Origin: Psettodes erumei
Lineage: Eukaryota > Chordata > Actinopteri > Pleuronectiformes > Psettodidae
Assembly: GCA_016785225.1 (NCBI GenBank)
Contig: JAFBJZ010000107.1
Span: forward strand, 3,224,001-3,288,000
Length of the DNA: 64,000 nt
Direction of reading: 5' to 3'
How positions within the stretch are numbered: the first letter of the stretch is position 1; each line of letters begins with the position of its first letter. The position numbers and the translations under genes are program-made. Shown piece by piece: positions 12,001-22,974 of the stretch. The notes under the pieces are model-generated. The model did not search any database. It was given only the letters and a program-made list of their open reading frames with translations, and was not told the origin of the DNA.

Positions 12001-15000
12001 TTTTAAGTGATCATTGATCGGATATTACTGAACCAGGGAGAGAAGTCATGGATCACACTTCTGTGACCTTTTCAGTTCTGGTAAAGCCGATCAATAGATC
12101 AAATTCTTCCAGAGATGGGTTTTATACCATTCATCAGAGAATATCTATTGATATGACCCCAGGTTAGCCTGATTATAACTCTTAACCCACACACTTGACG
12201 TAGCCCACTTTAAATTAAGCATGGTCAAGGTTGATATTTAATTGTCGTTGGAGGACTAAGTTGGAATCAGTTTTCTGTCCTTGATCAGTTTGAAGATATG
12301 ACACATTCTCAATTTTGTCATTTTAACACATTCAGCCCAATGTCTTTCAGCAGTCTATCTGAGACTGAGGCAACACCACTGGAAAACATAATGTGATACT
12401 TTATTGATCCCTGCGAGGGAAATTCTCTCTTCCTGCTGACCTCTCTGCAGCGGGGTCAGACACCCCCGGAGCTAGTAGGGATTCTGCATCTTGCTCAAGG
12501 GCACATCAGCAGCTGCTCGCTGACACGGGGGCTCGAACTCTCACCCTCTGGCTGCAGGATGGTCTCCCAACTCGCTCGGCCAAAGTTCTGCAGCCATAGC
12601 ATCTAATAGCTGTCTGTTCTGTACCAGGCGCGGACACCAAGATCCTGAGGAACTGTGGGAAACTGAGAGTGAAGACGACGCAAACGGAAAAAGTTTTCAA
12701 CAAAGTTGTGATCGGGGTGAGTGGATAAAGGGCACGGGGGATGACGACCATGAGGCGTTTTGTGGAGTTATGATGAACTGTGTTTGTCCATATTCTGGAT
12801 TTCCAGATAATCCTGTCCGTGCTGCTGACCGCTCTGCTTCTTGCCATCGGCAGCAGTGTGTTTTCGAGTCAGGTCATGAGCCAGGCAGGGGCTCTGTCTG
12901 CTTTGGTGGTTAACGGCAATCCAGTCTACACCGGGTTCCTCATCTTCTGGAGCTACATCATGCTGCTCAGCCCGGCCATGCCCATAGCCCTCTACATCAC
13001 GTCAGTTACATCGACAACAGTGCTCTCTCCAATGTCCATGTATTAAGCACACTTGTGTTTGTGTGTGTGTACTTTCTGACTGTGTATGTGTCCATCATGT
13101 CTTTGTGTCCACAGGTTTGAGATGATCCACACAGTCCACAGCATGTTCATTGGCTGGGACTTGGAGATGTATTGGCAGCAGGCAGACAGACCGGCCCAGG
13201 CCAGGAATACCTCACTGAATGAGGAACTTGGCCAAGTGGGATACTTGCTGAGTGACAAAACTGGGACACTGACTCAGAACCGTTTGCTCTTCAGACAGTG
13301 CTGTGTAGCTGGAGAGATCTATGGTAACAAAAGTCATTCTGTTTCACATTAATATACTGAAACTTTCTCATGCTCTTCAACCCAGTAAACTTCTCTATGA
13401 CACAAAGTTATAATTCTTTATGATATTTTAATTGAAGAAAACAACAACAACCCATGGACAGCAAAAAACAAAGTATCTGACACAGTATCTCTGCACAGGT
13501 AGCTGGAATTTAAAATAGAAAGTACTCACTTTAAACAACCTGTAAAGCAACTAGTTTACCGAAGCATCTCATTTCAAAGGGATGAACATCAAGTTATGAA
13601 TACCACATTCTTTCAAAATGTCTCTTTGCAAGACTCAGCAGCTTTAATTTGAATAGAAATCTCAGTAAATTAAGACAGGACATACATCAAACATGCAAAC
13701 ATCAATTTTACCCTGTTTTGTAAAAATCCTCACCAATCATTTATCAAGGGGCCTTTCTAGATTTGTTCTTTCTTTCTTTCTATTTCCAAAGCTTTTTGTA
13801 AGTCATTAAATATAATAATTTATGCTTTCGCAGGTGATGCATCAGTCAAGGCAGAGGACGTACAGGTATCGGTGTTTATCCAGCCTTTATCTACGATATT
13901 TTCAAATCTTCCTACATGGTTATTCCTTTCATATTTGCTTGTCTGTTTTAACATCATTATTTACTCCTGCTTTCTGCATTCTCCTATATTTCTGTTAGTA
14001 GCCATATTTGTGTGAATCGCTGTATAATGTCAATGCACAGTAACATTTACCTATAGTATTTGCATGCAGCCCATGGACTTGAGCTGGAATCCGTTCTCCT
14101 GCGGTGGTCTGTTCATGTCGGCTCCTGGCCTGGTGGAGAAGCTCAGAGGACAGCAGTGTCCACTCAGCAGACAGTTCCTCGCAGCGCTGTCTTTGTGTCA
14201 CACTGTCATGGCAGAGTGGAAAGAAGGTGACTTTGTGTGCCTCCAACTGATAAAACTGTGCAAAGCTCAGGCGATGTCTGACATCACTGGTCTGAGATTT
14301 TGTGAGATGTTGATGTGGGATTCTTGTGTCCATGTGCCTTTGTATCACACTGGCTGACCTGATGGGGGTGCTGTAATTAAAGGTCAGACACCCCTTGCCC
14401 AAAATTTGAAAGCAAAATGCATTTCATCAGTTATTTGTCTATCACTAAGCTACTTGTCTGAATCTGATGTTATCACATGCACTAATAAGGCCACTGGAAG
14501 ACAACATGTTTACTTCCACATTGCATCCTGACCACATTCCTCCAGAGGCCCCAGTTTACCAGGCTGCATCCCCAGATGAGGAGGCTCTTGTTGGTGCAGC
14601 CAGGGAGTTTGGCTGGGTCTTCCTTTCCAGGACAAGAGATTTTATTGTCGTCTCTGAGCTGGGTGTCACTCGACAGTATCAGCTGCTGGCACTGCTGGAC
14701 TTTACCAGCAAGAGGAGACGCATGTCTGTACTGGGTGAGAGTAGCCCTCTAAATACACACTAAGAAAACATCTGCGACCTTACAATTTGTTTTATAATTA
14801 CACAAATACAGTGATCTCCAGTGTCACCGTCCTCTGGATGAATTTATCCATATTGGTTTTGTGTTGTTCTCCAGTTCGTGAGCCGGAGGGTGGGTTAAAG
14901 CTGTACTGTAAAGGGGCGGACATAGTGATCCTGGAGAGACTGCAGAAGGACTCTCCATATCAAGAAAGGACTGAGAGCTCACTTGAGGTAGAGTTTCCAC

Positions 15001-18000
15001 TGAACCAGTGTATGCTGTGTTGTACTGTCCTAAGCCTTCTGTTTATATGCCACTATGTTGGGATATGTTGACAGTTACCATGTCAGAATTACATAGTTCA
15101 AAATTACACGTTATGTCAAACTCCAGTCTCACTGATTGCTGTCCCTGACCACGAAGCAGTCCTGCACACAACAAGGGTTTAGCAAACAAGACAATGCGTT
15201 AGGTAATGAGCTTTAGAGGTGCTGGTCAGATCAGAATTTTGTTACCTTTGGACAGAGCCATGTCAGCTGATTCCTGTGCTTCTGGTCTTTATGCTGAGCT
15301 AAGCTTAGTGGCTTCTGGGTCACATATAATCTGCATTTCCCAAAATGTTGACCATTCCTTTAAGAAAAGTAAAGCAAATTATGCCTCTTTAACAGTTATG
15401 ATTCAAATAATTTTAAGTAATTTCTTCTTGATTGTGTGTCATCAGATTGCATATACAGTATCTTCCATGGTTGTTATCAACTGTCTGATCATTGTTTTGT
15501 GGGTAGTTCAAGATTTGTTAGAGAGGATTGGGGCCGTCATCTTCAGTTTAGTCCACCTGAGATTAGCTGAGGCATGCATGCAGGACTACAATGTTTATCT
15601 CGTGTTTTCTTGGTCAATCCTTCAATTCTGCCTGAGAGATCGCTCAGTAAATAATGTGCAGCCTGTCAAATAACGTGTTAACTTATCTCCTGTCAGCTGT
15701 TTGCTCAGGCCTGTCTGAGGACTTTGTGTGTTGCGGTTCGATCTGTTCCTGAGGCGTCGTGGGAGCGGTGGAGTAAAACTCTGGCCCAGTCTGCTGCCAT
15801 GGCGACCTGTGACCGCGACGCATTGCTGGAAAAGCTATATGATCAGATGGAGAGGGAGCTGCAGGTGGGCTGCTCCACAGTGTGATTAAAGGTTTATTGT
15901 CAGTCTTCCATTTAGAGTTGTGTGGCTGATCATCGTCACAACATGACCGGCACAGATACCCCTTATAAATCAGGCTTGTGCCTAAGGATTCTACCTTTTA
16001 CTTTTCTGTTTGTGATTTTTAATGCCTTGAGGATTGACCTGTATCATATCTTTGTCATGCTGATGCTAAAACAATGAAACCAATATCCTGTTGGAAAGAT
16101 AAAAGCAATTGCTAACTTTCATCTTTTGTAGCTTCTGGGGGTGACAGCTATAGAGGATCGACTTCAGGACGGTGTTCCTGAGACTATTGCTCTGCTTCAA
16201 CAGGCAGGGATTAAAATATGGGTACTGACTGGGGACAAAAAAGGTATTCAGACATACTGTAGCAATAAGGGGCAGAATGGTGCCATTTTGAATGGTGTGC
16301 TATGGCTAGATGAAAACAAAGTCTCACTGTGGTCTCTTTTCTGTCCTGCTTGGTTTATTTATTTATTTATTTTTTTACAATGCAGAGACTGCAGTGAATA
16401 TTGGCTACTCTTGCAAACTACTGCATCCTGACACCAGATTACTGGAATGGCAGGAGCTCAGGTTAGCAATGATAAAAATACACAAATGCGCACATGAACA
16501 CACTCATGTCATCTCATTGATCTTTGTGTGTTTGCAGACAGATACTCCAGGCCCCAGACCCAGGGGTCAGTTTCTTCAAGGCCAGACAGACAGAGCTGTG
16601 GGCTGTAGACTTTGAGACGGCTGGAGCAAAGACTGCTGTGGTCCTCACTGGCCCTGAGCTGGTAAACACTGGACTCAACACTAAATAGGTTACTTATAAA
16701 GTTTTCAAATGGCCAGATGGCTGTCGTCATATAGTTTTTAAGTGACTCCCTGAAAAGTTGCGATATTGTTGCGATGACGAAAGTCGGAACAGATTTGGTA
16801 TTTTCAGATTTTGCACGATTCTGCTGGGAAAAATGATCATGTAACACATTTTCATGCACCAAATTGGGGTTTAACCACTTTCTAATCAAAATGTGATGAT
16901 ATTTGTGTGGTAGTTTGCTTGGCAGGTCACTGGCAGTCAAATCTGATACAGCCACACCCACACATGGATTTTATAAATAATCTCAAGGAAATTTTATTAA
17001 AAATCAACTAGACTTGGTTATATATACTTTGTCATGAGGGTTTATAGTTATAGTGAAATAATTTTCCAGGACTTTAAAAACTATAAATATGAGATGTAAA
17101 AGTGGATGGCATGGCAACTCATCTACCAAACGTGTTGTGTGATGATGCGCTCCAGGCAGAGTTTGAGCAGAGACCAGAATGGGCGGGTACATTCATGAGC
17201 CTGGCAGAGCAGTGCCAGTCGGTGCTGTGCTGCCGTGTAACACCTGGACAGAAGGCAGACATCGTCGCGATGGTCAGGAAACACACCAGCTCTGTCACGA
17301 TGTCCATTGGGGATGGTGCCAATGACGTAAACATGATTAAAAGTAAGTCCGGTCGTCTGGAAGATGACAGAGAAACAAAAATGTGTGCTTGCAGCTCTAA
17401 AGCGTAAACAAAACCTACTGATCAATGTGTTCTGCTCACAGCTTTGCATTTTCCCCATCCCTGTCTTTTGTTAATGTTAATCCACCAGCGGCTCATGTTG
17501 GTGTGGGACTGGCAGGGGTGGAGGGAGGTCAGGCAGTGCAGAATGCAGACTTTGCATTCTCCCAGTTCAGGTTTCTGCAGAGGCTGCTGCTGGTCCACGG
17601 GCGCTGGTCATACAGGCGCATTTCCCTCTTCTTGCGCTACTTCCTGTTTAAGACCTGCGGCTTTGCACTCGTGCACATATGGTTTGGTCTCTTCAATGGC
17701 TACAGTGCTCAGGTTAGACACAGATGGCCTAAATTCAGTGACATTAAGCCTAAAAGTCGCGCAGTGAATTTAAGTTAAACCTGCAGGAAACGTCCTGCAT
17801 TTGTTCCACTGTCCTCTCTCTTGCAGTCTCTGTATGAGACGTGGTTCATCGCTCTCTATACAGTCATGTACACAGCATCCCCAGTTTTGTGTTTGGCCTT
17901 CTTCGAGCAGGTGAGATGAAGCTCTTTTATGAACTGATTAATCAGATCAAGATTATATATACTAATACTTCAGCCCTTCCCTTTTTTGTCACAGGATGTG

Positions 18001-20144
18001 AGCGCAGAAAGCAGTCTGAAGTGGCCAGAGCTGTACAAGTCTGGACAGAGACAGGAGCTCTCCAGCCCACTGATGCTTTTCTTGTCGCTTGTGTATGCTG
18101 TCTACACTTCGCTTGTTCTCTTCTTCATCCCGCTTGGCGTTTTCTACAGCACAGCCTTCGACTACCAGACCATGGCAGTCACTGTCGCCATGGCAGCCAC
18201 TTTTACTGCAACAATTGAGGTCAGGATCACTTTTTTGTGGTTTATGTGGTATAACTTTGTTAATGAGTATTACATTTTATCTATTTGAATGTAGTTATGA
18301 TACCAGCAGACTGATACTGATGATGAACTATTCACGTCATAATGAAATGTGATATTTTTAAGTCTCCTGTGATGGACACAAATGTACATTTAACAAACTA
18401 TAATCTGATAATCTGGTTACCATGGTGAGGAGGAAGACTCTATCACAGAGGAACCTTCACAATCCCCTGTTCTTTATTTTTGAGGGGCTAAATTCTGGTG
18501 GGTGCTAAAAAATGCCTGTGGTAACAAAGAACATATACTGTATAAGAAGGCATTCGTCACGAGGGCAGTTGCCTCACTCACTTCTTAGAGACTCAGTCTT
18601 AAAATGTTTTCTTTAGTTCTGTGAATGTTCATACAATCAGATAGGCCAGAGAAAATTTTGTACCTTGGTAGAATCAAGACCAGTTGAATACTAAAATATT
18701 CAGTGTATTTACCTGCATTGTCTGTTGGTTGGAAACTTCCAAACACCTGCGGAAAGATTCACTGATACAGAAGATTCAACATGCATTTTGTTGTTACATT
18801 TTCCTCAATTTTACATTAAAAAGTTGTATAAAAAAGAAATCATTAATATTGCTCAGTCACGTCAAATCACATAAAACAAATGTATTTCAACTATTTTCTC
18901 ACTGATAGTTACTGTACAAGTGTATCTTCATTTACCATGTTCCTTTAATTACAGTTTTTCTGTTTGTCAGATTACGCTGCTGATCAGGTACTGGACGAAG
19001 TTCAATATCGCAGCTGTGTGTGTTTCTCTGTTGGCGTTCTTCACCTGCACAAGGGTCACCCACAATACCCACATGTTTCAGCGAGCACCCAGCGACTATT
19101 ACTTCATCGGTACGCTTCTCTACTCATCGCAGGCCCACTCTTTATCATTCAGTTCTGCTGCCTGATTGATGTTATTTCTGAGTGTGACCTTTTTAACATC
19201 CCGTCACTGGAACAGTGAAATCAAGATTGATTCAAATCAAGACAAGCAATATCAAAAGAACATAGATTAAAAACATGCGTCACAACTTGAAATTTCAGTG
19301 GTTATTTAATCATTTTCTTTTGATCTGCTGGAGTTTCATCATGTCTGAACAGTTGTGATTGCTCTGTGTGTGCGCTTCATCACAGGTGTATCTGATAAGG
19401 CCTTCATCAATCCAGTTGTGTGGCTCACAGCTCTGCTCACGGCCTGGACAGCTGTTTTGCCCTCAATGACTGCTCATGCTCTCAATGTCATCCTCACCAT
19501 CAACAACAAACACAAGGTGAGACATCTCTGTGGAAAATTTGTAGGACAGCTGAGCGCACAGAAGGTTATTTGTCCATCTTAGCCTTTTTTCAAATAACCT
19601 GCAGCTGTTTGACTCAGGTTTTACCAATAACTGCATAATGCTTTCTGTGTTTTTCTCAGTGATAATGCTTAGGTTGAGTGCATCCTAATGTAGGATGCTG
19701 CTGACATGTTCAGAGATAGAAATGTTTTACCTGAGGATCACTTCAACATGATACAGAATTTGTTTGTCGCCTCATGTTATCTCCCACACACCAAGTTATT
19801 GTATTATTATATTTTATTTTATATTATATATAGGCGCAATTTCCTTAAGTAAAAACATTTGTGATCAATGGTGTCACTCTTACCTGGCTGCTGTGATTCA
19901 GGTCCACAGCGTGTCCCAACAGCCGGTGGAGTTGGGTTCAAACTTCAGAAGAGGGACGCCTCTCCGCCGCTCCTCTTATGCCCTCTCTCAGGGAGCCGGG
20001 CATGGGCGCCTCATCTCCTCTGGGACCTGCATCCACAGCACAGTGCCATCAGTGGATGAGAAGGTGACTGTGAGCAATAACCCCCCTGATTCACAAGGCA
20101 AAATTCACATGAAGGACAACAGTAATGCCCTGAATGGCACATGA
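7329..20144 (+). CDS. atp8b3: P4-ATPase phospholipid flippase, ATP8B3-like (27 coding exons)
   Basis: Class-I P4-ATPases use ATP to move phospholipids from the outer to the cytosolic leaflet, normally with a CDC50 (TMEM30) partner. The model joins 7329-7353, 7778-7869, 8027-8140, 8920-9018, 9589-9650, 10493-10565, 10806-10876, 11225-11316, 11421-11579, 12628-12716, 12807-13000, 13115-13323, 13834-13865, 14070-14226, 14501-14734, 14875-14987, 15697-15864, 16132-16243, 16386-16461, 16538-16661, 17156-17342, 17489-17712, 17827-17910, 17995-18219, 18971-19109, 19386-19516 and 19902-20144. All junctions are GT-AG, frames agree throughout, and the product is 1,175 aa, normal for the family (human ATP8B1 is about 1,250). 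Motifs: DGET 178-181, DKTGT 404-408, KGAD 580-583, TGDKKET 694-700, GDGAND 817-822. The FEQDVSAE segment (928-935) and the 'IRYWT' C-terminal region match ATP8B3 better than ATP8B1, B2 or B4 as I remember them, and onecut3 is the neighbour. Weakest junctions: the start codon and the acceptors at 14501 and 17156. Confidence 0.93.
9589..12716 (+). CDS. atp8b3: atp8b3 exons 5-10: actuator domain
   Basis: Exons 9589-9650, 10493-10565, 10806-10876, 11225-11316, 11421-11579 and 12628-12716 encode residues 111-292, the cytosolic actuator (A) domain. DGET at 178-181 is the P4 counterpart of the P-type TGES loop; its glutamate drives dephosphorylation. The block continues with 'TNLKYRQAL', 'CEEPNNRL' and 'ILLRGTVLRNT', all strongly family-typical, and ends 'GADTKILRNCGKLRVKTT', the stalk entering TM3. 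Exon 7 ends in the middle of the DGET codons (GAT GG|A), so the motif is split by an intron. Confidence 0.93.
12390..12597 (-). mobile_element. tRNA-derived SINE in an atp8b3 intron
   Basis: On the - strand the head (about 12587-12569, TGGCCGAGCGAGTTGG) matches an RNA polymerase III A box, and GAGTTCGAGCCCC (about 12545-12533) matches a B box. A body with 'CCTTGAGCAAGATGC' follows, and then the tail GGGATCAATAAAGTA, a common end of fish SINEs. It lies between atp8b3 exons 9 and 10 in antisense orientation. Confidence 0.75.
12807..13323 (+). CDS. atp8b3: atp8b3 exons 11-12: TM3, TM4 and phosphorylation site
   Basis: Exons 12807-13000 and 13115-13323 encode residues 293-426. TM3 lies about 293-311, a luminal loop follows, and TM4 lies about 333-356. 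Exon 12 carries DKTGT at 404-408; Asp404 is the residue phosphorylated by ATP. The TM4 core reads LLSPAMPIALY, whereas the class-I consensus as in ATP8B1 is LNTMVPISLY, so PISL has become PIAL (351-354). Splice sites on both sides are clean (donor at 13001, acceptor AG at 13113-13114). Confidence 0.94.
13834..16661 (+). CDS. atp8b3: atp8b3 exons 13-20: nucleotide-binding domain and start of distal P domain
   Basis: Exons 13834-13865 (32-nt micro-exon), 14070-14226, 14501-14734, 14875-14987, 15697-15864, 16132-16243, 16386-16461 and 16538-16661 encode residues 427-765. Visible landmarks are 'LSLCHTVM', 'YQAASPDEEALV' (ATP-binding region), 'LLDFTSKRRRMSVLV', 'LKLYCKGAD' (KGAD 580-583), 'ACLRTLCVAVR', 'GVTAIEDRLQDGVPETI' and 'IKIWVLTGDKKETAVNIGY'. 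The 14501 acceptor was chosen because it alone keeps the frame from the 14226 donor (GAA G|AC). A fish interspersed-repeat fragment sits in the intron between 14988 and 15696. Confidence 0.9.
15205..15370. repeat. Partial teleost interspersed repeat
   Basis: The stretch includes TTTGTTACCTTTGGACAGAG, CTTTATGCTGAGCTAAGC and a terminal CCATTCCTTTAAG. From memory this combination recurs in many percomorph fish genomes as a non-coding interspersed repeat. The internal portion is shortened. I cannot assign the family; it lies in the intron after atp8b3 exon 16. Confidence 0.5.
17156..17342 (+). CDS. atp8b3: atp8b3 exon 21: P-domain hinge, GDGAND motif
   Basis: This exon encodes residues 766 to about 827. 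It contains 'VLCCRVTPGQKADIV' and 'GDGANDVNMIK'; GDGAND (817-822) coordinates Mg2+ at the phosphorylation site. The preceding exon ends ...VVLTGPEL. In other ATP8B proteins several dozen residues separate this from the LAxxCxxVxCCRVTP block, but here only about 15 do. The frame is also open upstream of the AG at 17154-17155, so a larger or extra exon was considered, but no other acceptor there keeps phase. Confidence 0.87.
17489..20144 (+). CDS. atp8b3: atp8b3 exons 22-27: TM5-TM10 and C-terminal tail
   Basis: Exons 17489-17712, 17827-17910, 17995-18219, 18971-19109, 19386-19516 and 19902-20144 encode residues 828-1175. 'FAFSQFRFLQRLLLVHGRWSY' is near-invariant in the family, followed by TM5 with the conserved lysine (Lys882) in 'FLRYFLFKTCGF'. 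Further hydrophobic segments fit TM6-TM10. The tail contains 'RRGTPLRRSSYALSQGAGHG' followed by LISSGT, the same RRSSYAFSHxxGYxxLI regulatory-tail pattern seen in human ATP8B1, B3 and B4. The stop codon TGA is at 20142-20144. Confidence 0.93.
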
Positions 20145-20300
20145 GTGAATATATAGTGTGAATATATAGATTGTTTTTCCAGCATGAAATTGAAAGGATG
20201 ACTTGTTATACTTGGTGAATTTTCTGTCTATTTTCATAGTGCAGCCAGCACTCTTTTGTATGGCTGCTATTTTCCAATAAAGTAAAAAATATAATAAACA
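20145..20300 (+). other. atp8b3: atp8b3 3' UTR with poly(A) signal
   Basis: A canonical AATAAA hexamer lies at 20276-20281, about 130 bases after the stop codon, followed by an A-rich run. This gives a short 3' UTR ending near 20300. A cluster of reverse-strand hexamers begins just downstream, belonging to the convergent gene. Confidence 0.65.
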
Positions 20301-20477
20301 AAGTACATTATATACCACAAATCTAGTTTACTACCTTTCCACAGACAGTTTATTACCTTTACATAGACACTTTCACGTCTTTATTAAAATCTCTCCTCTT
20401 TGTTGTGTAAGACCATTGTGGTAAAAAGATCAAACTAAACACAATAAACCAACAGCACCACTTTGTTTTACAATTGT

Positions 20478-20495
20478 TTTATTTGTTAATTTATT
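20478..20495 (-). terminator. onecut3: Candidate onecut3 distal poly(A) signals
   Basis: Read on the - strand this is two AATAAA hexamers six bases apart. They lie just before the atp8b3 3' end, where the 3' UTR of a convergent gene would be expected to stop. Confidence 0.45.
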
Positions 20496-20710
20496 TCAAA
20501 ACACGCAATTTTACCCATATTATCCTTTTTAAGTTTTTATTTTTCTGTAACAGTTATTACTCAGATTTTTTTCCTTCTCAAAAGTCTCAGCTAGAGTGAA
20601 ACTAAAAGTCCTCCACAGGCTCTCCGGCTTCTGCAGTGGGAGGAGGGAAAAGAGGCTTTCTGACCAGACTTTTGTGAGTGGGCTAATCCCTCGTTACTGA
20701 GTGGGCAGAA

Positions 20711-20712
20711 GT

Positions 20713-20744
<32 letters not shown>

Positions 20745-20812
20745 CGGAGTATATATGTGTGTGTGTGTGTGTGGGGTGTGTGTGTGTGTGTCTATGTGTG
20801 TCTTTAAGTGCA
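20711..20812. repeat. TG microsatellite (two tracts)
   Basis: Two imperfect (TG)n tracts are separated by about 10 bases, just inside the inferred onecut3 3' UTR. Confidence 0.9.
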
Positions 20813-20933
20813 ATAGGTGGAATGTCCACATGGCCGGTAAATCACAGGACCCGTAGAGCAGCCCAGAGAGCTGAACATTGTCTCGTAGGTTTGGTAGCCA
20901 GATTGTCATACCTCTGATTTCATCTTTGGTTTC

Positions 20934-20940
20934 AGCAAAC
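20934..20940 (-). promoter_or_regulatory. Predicted miR-9 seed site 1
   Basis: The - strand reads ACCAAAGA, an 8-mer match to the miR-9-5p seed, in the inferred onecut3 3' UTR. Confidence 0.45.
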
Positions 20941-22967
20941 ACTCTCAAAAGGCAGACTCACCCTCTCCAGCATGTGCCTGTGTCTGTCTGTCTGTGTCTT
21001 TCTGTCTGTCTGAGTGCAATATAAGCCACCATCTCCAGACGACTTTGTAAACTTAAGTATGTACAATGTAAGCGCCTTTGCATTGATTGTGGCCCTTCCT
21101 TGGCTCTGGGAACAAAGACAGTCAAACATTGTAGGATGATGGAGCCATGAACGGGGAGGATCAGCTTACAAAACATCAACATGGACTCCATTGTGATGTC
21201 AGTGGCAGTTTGGGGCATTCATGTAAAGCTGTATTACATGTGTAGTGAAACATGGGTCGCTGTAGTGCTCTTCTTTCCCCAGCCACCCTCTACTGTACCC
21301 TGAATGGCTGGGGTTTCTCTGCCTGCTCTTGGCTCATGGGAAAGGTGGGGAAAGGGTCATGGAGGTGAAAGTATGAGTGTCTAAATGTTGGGTAGGGGTG
21401 GGCATGGAGTTTGAGGGTTGTACACTCTGACCCAGCAGCAACGATTAAGATTGGGGGGGTCAGGTGTTTGCATAGTTCTCTGTGCAAAAGCCACCAACCG
21501 GAGCCATTTTATTCCTCGCGGCTGGTTACATCATCGTTAGATAGCAGGAAATCGTGGCAGGTGATGGGAAACATGGACTTTGCACCACAGCTCTTTTACG
21601 ATTTTTTTTCCTTTCCATTTTTTTTTTGCACCCCTGCATTGCACTACATTGTTGGCAGGAGGGTGATAAGTGACAGGGGATGAGGGGGGAGTGAATTTTA
21701 AAATGCCTAATGAGTTTTATTCTTGCGGCGTTAAGCTTGAAATTTGCAGTCCGATTTGGCTGTGATGGGGCGGAAAGATGGATGCGTTTGAGAACGAGGG
21801 GCGAATGGGCAGTCGTTTGGCAGTCGGGCACTACAGCTCGTCACAATTCAGACAACCTCTTTTCCCGTGATTTCTGTTCTTCCATCCTCCCCTTCCTCCT
21901 CCGCACTGGCCTGCCCTCTCTCTACCTTTTTTCTTGTTTTGAAACTGATTGTCTTCTACCATCACAAAGACACTTGGTTCTGATTGATTAACAGGTAACA
22001 GAAGAGGGAGAGCACAGTGTGACTGGGGGTGTCTACATCAGCCCCACTGGCAACCTATTTGATCCCACAGCGAAATGACACACACACACGTGCTGTTTGA
22101 CAGTAAATGCTGACGACATTTCCGGTGGGACGATTCAGTCGCCGAGTGGTACTGTGGTTGGTTGGTCGGTCAGTCAGTAAGAAATGGTTTCAAATTTTCG
22201 CATGACAAATATTGCAACCCATATTAAAGGAACATAAAAAAAACACATTTGTCTTGCACATAGGTACAAATGAACACACATACACAGATTGAAGAAAAGC
22301 ATGTAGACAGACATAACGGGTATATTCAAGGCCGCTCGAGCCTGTGTGTGTCCCTCTGATTAACTCCAAGTAAACAGCCTGTCTTTGGAAAAGCAAGACA
22401 CACATTTCAGGACCCGGGTGAGGACCACAAGCTGAGGAATGAAAATTGGATGCTATTGATTGGGAAGAGAGGAGTTTGACCTCCCCCAGCACACACTGCC
22501 CCCTACTGTCTGGATTTATATACATCAAAGAAACATGGGGAAAAGGGGAAGGGTTGCAACAACACATGCACACAACCAGTGAATCCAACAGTGACGGAAA
22601 ATCTAAAAACAAGGACCCCTCCAATGCCTAAAACCCAAATCCACCCACCCTTTTTTTGTTTATTTTGATAACCAAAATATCCCCCACCCTTTCTCCACCC
22701 ACTCCCAAGTCTTTCCATCCTTCTCCTCTCCCCACAAAATCACAGGTCATTCCTGTTGGTTTCTATACAGTTATACAATATCCATGCACAAAAGAAAAAA
22801 GCGCACCTTCTTTTCAATAGGAGGTGCTGGTCTTTAATATTCTAAGAACATCAGGAGCACTTGAACACACCCAGGAACCTTCAAAAGTAACTGTGAAATT
22901 GTTTTTTTCAGAGAAAAGATAAATTAAAGGCAGAAGAAAGCTAACGATGAGTAAAAGGTTTTTCCTC

Positions 22968-22974
22968 CTTTGGT
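22968..22974 (-). promoter_or_regulatory. Predicted miR-9 seed site 2
   Basis: The - strand reads ACCAAAG followed by G, a 7-mer-m8 match to the miR-9-5p seed. Confidence 0.4.
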
